Shown here piece after piece: positions 14,873 to 17,458 of a stretch of 17,458 nucleotides of DNA (its first letter is position 1; each line of letters begins with the position of its first letter). The notes below the pieces were generated by a model, which saw only the letters and a program-made list of their open reading frames with translations, did no database searches and was not told the DNA's origin. Origin of the DNA: JAZDOH01 sp043798815 (GTDB lineage: Bacteria; Patescibacteriota; Gracilibacteria; UM-FILTER-43-11); the NCBI GenBank assembly GCA_043798815.1, contig JAZDOH010000031.1, forward strand, positions 1-17,458, read 5' to 3'. The translations under genes were made by a program, and so were the position numbers.

Positions 14873-14874
14873 CA

Positions 14875-14903
14875 ATTTTATCTTATTTCTAAGCGAAAAT
14901 CAA
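14875..14903 (-). promoter_or_regulatory. Candidate promoter of TrmB-2
   Basis: Read on the minus strand: TTGATT (14903-14898), a 17-bp spacer, then TAAAAT (14880-14875). Operator O1 follows within 2 bp. Confidence 0.5.
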
Positions 14904-14918
14904 CTATTTTAAATTTTT

Positions 14919-14937
14919 ATGTCAACAAATTAGACAA
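14919..14937. promoter_or_regulatory. Candidate TrmB-2 operator O2
   Basis: ATGTCAACAAATTAGACAA shares TGTCA and GACAA arms with O1 in the same 19-bp register. It overlaps the P6 -35 box, a classic repressor position. Confidence 0.5.
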
Positions 14938-14958
14938 AGTTTATAGCTCCCGTATAGT
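14931..14958 (+). promoter_or_regulatory. Candidate promoter of P6, leaderless
   Basis: TAGACA (14931-14936), a 16-bp spacer, then TATAGT (14953-14958). Six nt separate the -10 from the ATG at 14965, as for P5. Confidence 0.5.
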
Positions 14959-14964
14959 TAACTC

Positions 14965-16653
14965 ATGACTACTTGTATTCAATGCCAATCATCGTTCGAG
15001 GTCACCGATCAGGATCGTGCGTTTTACGATAAAGTTTCACCGGTGGTCGGTGGGAAAAAGTATGCGATTCCCGAGCCCACTCGCTGCCCTTCGTGTCGCG
15101 AGCAGCTGAGATTGCTCTGGAAAAACGAGCGAAAGCTTTATAAACGTCCGTGCGATTTGTGTAAAAAATCCACCATCTCAATTTACTCCGCTGATAAACC
15201 TTATACGGTTTACTGCCGTGATTGTTGGTGGAGCGATCAGTGGGATCCTATGAGTTATGGGAGAGGATTTAATCCAAATCGTCCTTTTTTTGAACAGTGG
15301 AACGACCTTTTGTTAGCTGTGCCAAAGCAGGCAGTGCACCAAAACAATAATGCAGAAAACTGTGAGTACACCACCAGCACTACGATGAATCGGAATTGCT
15401 ACCTCATCTCTTCCGCGGGGCATAACGAAGACTGCTATTACGGCATTTTTATGCCGCGCAATAAAAACTGTGTCGACAATGCCCACATCATGGATTCTCA
15501 ACTCCTCTACGAATGTGTGGATTGCGACAAAGGCTACAATTTGGCATGGTGCCAGAATACAAAAGACTGCAGTGATTCACGGTTTTTGTACGATTGCCAC
15601 GGGAGTCGCCATTGTTTTTTCAGCTTTGGTCAGAGAGGTAAGCAATATGTTTTTCGGAATGAGCAATTGAGTAAAGGCGATTATGAAAAACGCCTGCAAG
15701 CCATTGATTTCACGTCACACAAAATCGTGGAGTCTCTCAAAATTGAGTTTCAGGAATTCATCAAAACCCATCCGCGGCTTTATTACGAAGGTCAGAACAA
15801 TGAAAACGTGGCGGCGAGTGATCACGTTTTTAATTCCAGGAACGGCGCCTATCTGTTTGACGCGAACAACTTGGAAGATTGCAAGTTTTGTTCGTGGTAC
15901 AACGATTCAAAAGATTCTTACGACGTGTACGCTTTCGGATATGGGAATGAAAAATGCTACAACAGCTTGGAAGTCGGCACGAACGCGATGGGGGTTATCG
16001 GTTGCATTTCATCCTGGAATAACGTCGCGGATCTCTTTTACTGTTTTGCCTGCCACAGTGGGCAGAATTTGTTGGGTTGCGTGGGGTTGAAGCAAAAAAA
16101 GTACTGCATTTTGAACAAACAATACAGCAAAGAAGAATACGAGAAATTTGCGGCTCAAATTATCCAATCAATGCAATCGGCAGGGGAGTGGGGAGAATTT
16201 TTCCACGCCCAACTCTCCTGTTTTTGCTACAACGAAACGGTGGCCAATGATTTTTATCCGATGAATCGTGATGAAGTATTTGCTCGTGGCTGGCAGTGGC
16301 GTGATGGCGTTGATGAAAAACCGCAGGCCAGTAAAGTAATTCCGGCTAAGCGCCTTCCGGACATCACAGCCGATATTCCCGATGACGTTTTGAATTGGGC
16401 AATTGAATGTGAAGTCACAGGGCGTCCTTTTAAACTCCAGGCTCAGGAGCTTAGGTTTTACCGGGAGCAAGGTTTGCCAATACCCCACTTACATCCGGAT
16501 GAACGTCATCGAAGCCGGCTTACTTTGCGCAATCCACGCACCATGTTCGATCGCACGTGCGCTAAATGCGCAAAGACCATCAAAACCTCTTACTCTCCCG
16601 AGCGACCAGAGATGGTTTTTTGTGAAGCGTGTTACCTAAAAGCGGTTTATTAA
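14965..16653 (+). CDS. P6: Cys-rich double zinc-ribbon array protein (complete N-terminal ribbons)
   Basis: A 562-residue paralog with about 33 Cys. Both N-terminal ribbons are complete (CIQC/CPSC, and CDLC-x17-CRDC) and the longer loop SPVVGGKKYAIPEPT is shared with P5. Module B ends in a diverged block (GQRGKQYVFRNEQLSKGDY), whereas module B' keeps GLKQKKYCILNKQYSKEEY. The YNET motif is flanked by Cys (LSCFCYNET). The segment before the C-terminal copy is longer than in the others (DEKPQASKVIPAKRLP). The C-terminal copy has CEVTGRPF and LHPDERH, then an intact ribbon (CAKC, CEAC). It ends LKAVY. It is divergent from TrmB-2 and convergent with the ORF6N gene in a TTAA stop overlap. Function is unknown. 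Confidence 0.84.
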   Translation: MTTCIQCQSSFEVTDQDRAFYDKVSPVVGGKKYAIPEPTRCPSCREQLRLLWKNERKLYKRPCDLCKKSTISIYSADKPYTVYCRDCWWSDQWDPMSYGRGFNPNRPFFEQWNDLLLAVPKQAVHQNNNAENCEYTTSTTMNRNCYLISSAGHNEDCYYGIFMPRNKNCVDNAHIMDSQLLYECVDCDKGYNLAWCQNTKDCSDSRFLYDCHGSRHCFFSFGQRGKQYVFRNEQLSKGDYEKRLQAIDFTSHKIVESLKIEFQEFIKTHPRLYYEGQNNENVAASDHVFNSRNGAYLFDANNLEDCKFCSWYNDSKDSYDVYAFGYGNEKCYNSLEVGTNAMGVIGCISSWNNVADLFYCFACHSGQNLLGCVGLKQKKYCILNKQYSKEEYEKFAAQIIQSMQSAGEWGEFFHAQLSCFCYNETVANDFYPMNRDEVFARGWQWRDGVDEKPQASKVIPAKRLPDITADIPDDVLNWAIECEVTGRPFKLQAQELRFYREQGLPIPHLHPDERHRSRLTLRNPRTMFDRTCAKCAKTIKTSYSPERPEMVFCEACYLKAVY

Positions 16654-17219
16654 TCCAGCCTGAAACCGATTCGGTTTGGATTTATTGGTGGATTGATTAA
16701 TTTTTCAATGGCTTTCCACAATTTATAGAATTCCTGATCAGTTTTGTGAAAACGTTTTAGAACGAAAGATCTGAGCTCTTGCAGTTCTTTGGTGAATTTT
16801 TCATTAAAGGCTAGAGTTTTGCGCATATGTACAAATGCACGAACAACCTCAATGCTCATTTTAATTGCATGTTTGCTATGCAAGATATTGGCTAACATTA
16901 CAACTCCGTGTTCAGTAAAAACCCATGGTAATTTTCTACGGCCTCCCCAACTTGATATCGCAATTTGCGATTTCAAGTTTAGAGCGAAATTTACGTCTAA
17001 GGTTCCAATTTGGCACCTTAAAGAATTCCATTCGTCTTTATTGAGCTGAAAGGCAAAATCTTCCGGGAAGCGATCTTTATTACGACTTAATTGCTCATTT
17101 AAACGTCCTGTTGGAACCCCATAAAGTGTTGCCAGATGCGCATCCAGCATTATTCGATGCCCTCGCACGACATAAATCATATTTCCAATTCGTTCTATAG
17201 GTATCATCAATTCATTCAT
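16650..17219 (-). CDS. ORF6N-domain protein (phage-antirepressor-like DNA-binding protein)
   Basis: A 189-residue protein. The N-terminal part (about residues 5-110) matches the ORF6N domain seen in phage and bacterial proteins: IYVVRGHRIMLDAHLATLYG, then LNEQLSRNKDRFPEDFAFQL, and WVFTEHGVVMLANIL with SIEVVRAFVHMR. This domain is thought to bind DNA. A predicted coiled coil (about 125-170) follows. It occupies the position the TrmB genes hold elsewhere in the array: convergent with the preceding paralog and divergent from the next. A promoter and palindrome lie upstream. A role in controlling P7 is inferred from position. An antiphage or antirepressor role is possible but unsupported. Confidence 0.85.
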   Translation of the reverse strand: MNELMIPIERIGNMIYVVRGHRIMLDAHLATLYGVPTGRLNEQLSRNKDRFPEDFAFQLNKDEWNSLRCQIGTLDVNFALNLKSQIAISSWGGRRKLPWVFTEHGVVMLANILHSKHAIKMSIEVVRAFVHMRKTLAFNEKFTKELQELRSFVLKRFHKTDQEFYKLWKAIEKLINPPINPNRIGFRLD

Positions 17220-17252
17220 AATGCTAAAATTTATTTGAAATGCTACGGTTTC

Positions 17253-17281
17253 AGTTTAGTGAACATTTGTTCTAAAGTCAA
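17253..17281 (-). promoter_or_regulatory. Promoter of the ORF6N gene with embedded palindrome
   Basis: Read on the minus strand: TTGACT (17281-17276), a 17-bp spacer, then TAAACT (17258-17253). The spacer contains the inverted repeat GAACA-N2-TGTTC (17261-17272), positioned to block RNA polymerase if bound. Confidence 0.55.
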
Positions 17282-17304
17282 GGCTAAGTTTTTGTGATAG
17301 CATG

Positions 17305-17323
17305 TAATTTGTAGGACAAATTA
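17305..17323. promoter_or_regulatory. Perfect inverted repeat upstream of P7
   Basis: TAATTTGTAGGACAAATTA, 8-bp arms around AGG, located 19 bp before the P7 start in the P7/ORF6N divergent region. It is a candidate operator for P7. A weak AAGG lies near 17331-17334, between this repeat and the start codon. Confidence 0.45.
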
Positions 17324-17342
17324 TTTAAAAAAGGTTTATTAA

Positions 17343-17458
17343 ATGCCTGAACATCGGAAATGCTCCATCACCGGTCATCCGTTTGAAATCCACGATCTTG
17401 AAAAGCGCTATGCCGATTACTTAAGCGTGCCATTGCCGACGATTTGTCCTCAGGAACG
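17343..17458 (+). CDS. P7: start of a seventh Cys-rich array paralog (cut by window end)
   Basis: Thirty-eight codons are visible before the window ends. The start CSITGHPFEIHDLEKRYADY followed by LSVPLPTICPQER matches the family's ribbon-1 pattern. It lacks the second Cys of each CxxC pair (CxxTG, CPQE) and so resembles the degenerate C-terminal copy of P1-P6 (CETTGKPYKVI, then CPDQRH) more than their N-termini. It is divergent from the ORF6N gene, across 123 bp. The family call rests on this short segment and on position; length and remaining domains are unseen. It could instead be a shorter protein made of only an A'-type module. Confidence 0.65.
   Translation, partial: MPEHRKCSITGHPFEIHDLEKRYADYLSVPLPTICPQE

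Noticed and set aside
15320..15340. GCAGGCAG near 15328 as a fifth palindrome copy
   Set aside because: Only one half resembles the repeat; there is no inverted arm.
5746..16653. The array as a CRISPR or other DNA repeat array
   Set aside because: The repetition is at protein level; no short direct repeats with regular unique spacers are present.
5746..17458. UGA recoding as glycine, known in some CPR lineages
   Set aside because: P2, P4, the MBL-fold gene and the toxin gene all end sensibly at TGA, and no gene needs read-through.

Overview
The window looks bacterial. Several genes end in TGA, so the standard code applies. Genes are tightly packed, often overlapping or abutting, and almost no start codon has a recognisable Shine-Dalgarno sequence. 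A short GC-rich palindrome (CCTGTCTGCCGGCAGGCAGG-like) sits in frame inside four genes, giving peptides such as LPAGRQA. TrmB-type regulators and large uncharacterised Cys-rich proteins are present. From general knowledge, this combination fits the Patescibacteria/CPR, perhaps a Peregrinibacteria-like lineage. That placement is inference: no phylogenetic marker is present. No stretch longer than 300 bases lacks a gene.

Layout. (1) 41-2644: three co-directional genes for envelope proteins: a lipoprotein with a cohesin-like domain, a related cohesin-like + FnIII protein with a C-terminal anchor, and a protein with a transmembrane segment at each end. (2) 2706-3955: a compact operon of a degenerate UlaG-like metallo-beta-lactamase-fold protein, a Mu Com-like zinc-ribbon protein and a flavodoxin. 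The 3' end of the flavodoxin gene is antisense to a tRNA-Arg(CCT). (3) 4113-4800: an AT-rich HigB/HigA-type toxin-antitoxin pair. (4) 4778-17458: the main feature, a tandem array of six complete paralogs and one cut-off paralog (P1-P7 here) of a roughly 545-562 residue Cys-rich zinc-ribbon protein. All seven are on the + strand.

The array has a repeating plan. P1, P6 and P7 are each divergent from a minus-strand gene with a putative DNA-binding domain: TrmB-1 | P1-P2, P3-P4, P5 >< TrmB-2 | P6 >< ORF6N protein | P7. Each divergent intergenic region holds inverted repeats placed like operators. Around TrmB-2/P6, two copies of one 19-bp site overlap the TrmB-2 start region and the P6 -35 box. 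P5/TrmB-2 and P6/ORF6N both converge with stop codons overlapping in a TTAA.

The paralogs have a nested internal duplication, A-B-B'-A'. A and A' are homologous double zinc-ribbon modules at the two ends; in P1 they align without gaps at an offset of 460 residues. B and B' are Cys/Tyr-rich, apparently solenoid-like modules, each ending in a GLRNKxYxIxNxxYSxEEY block, at an offset of 147-148 residues. Zinc ligands lost in A are kept in A' and the reverse. I know of no established function. The best reading is an expanded, locally regulated family of cytoplasmic metal-binding proteins, and the whole array is the candidate undescribed system.
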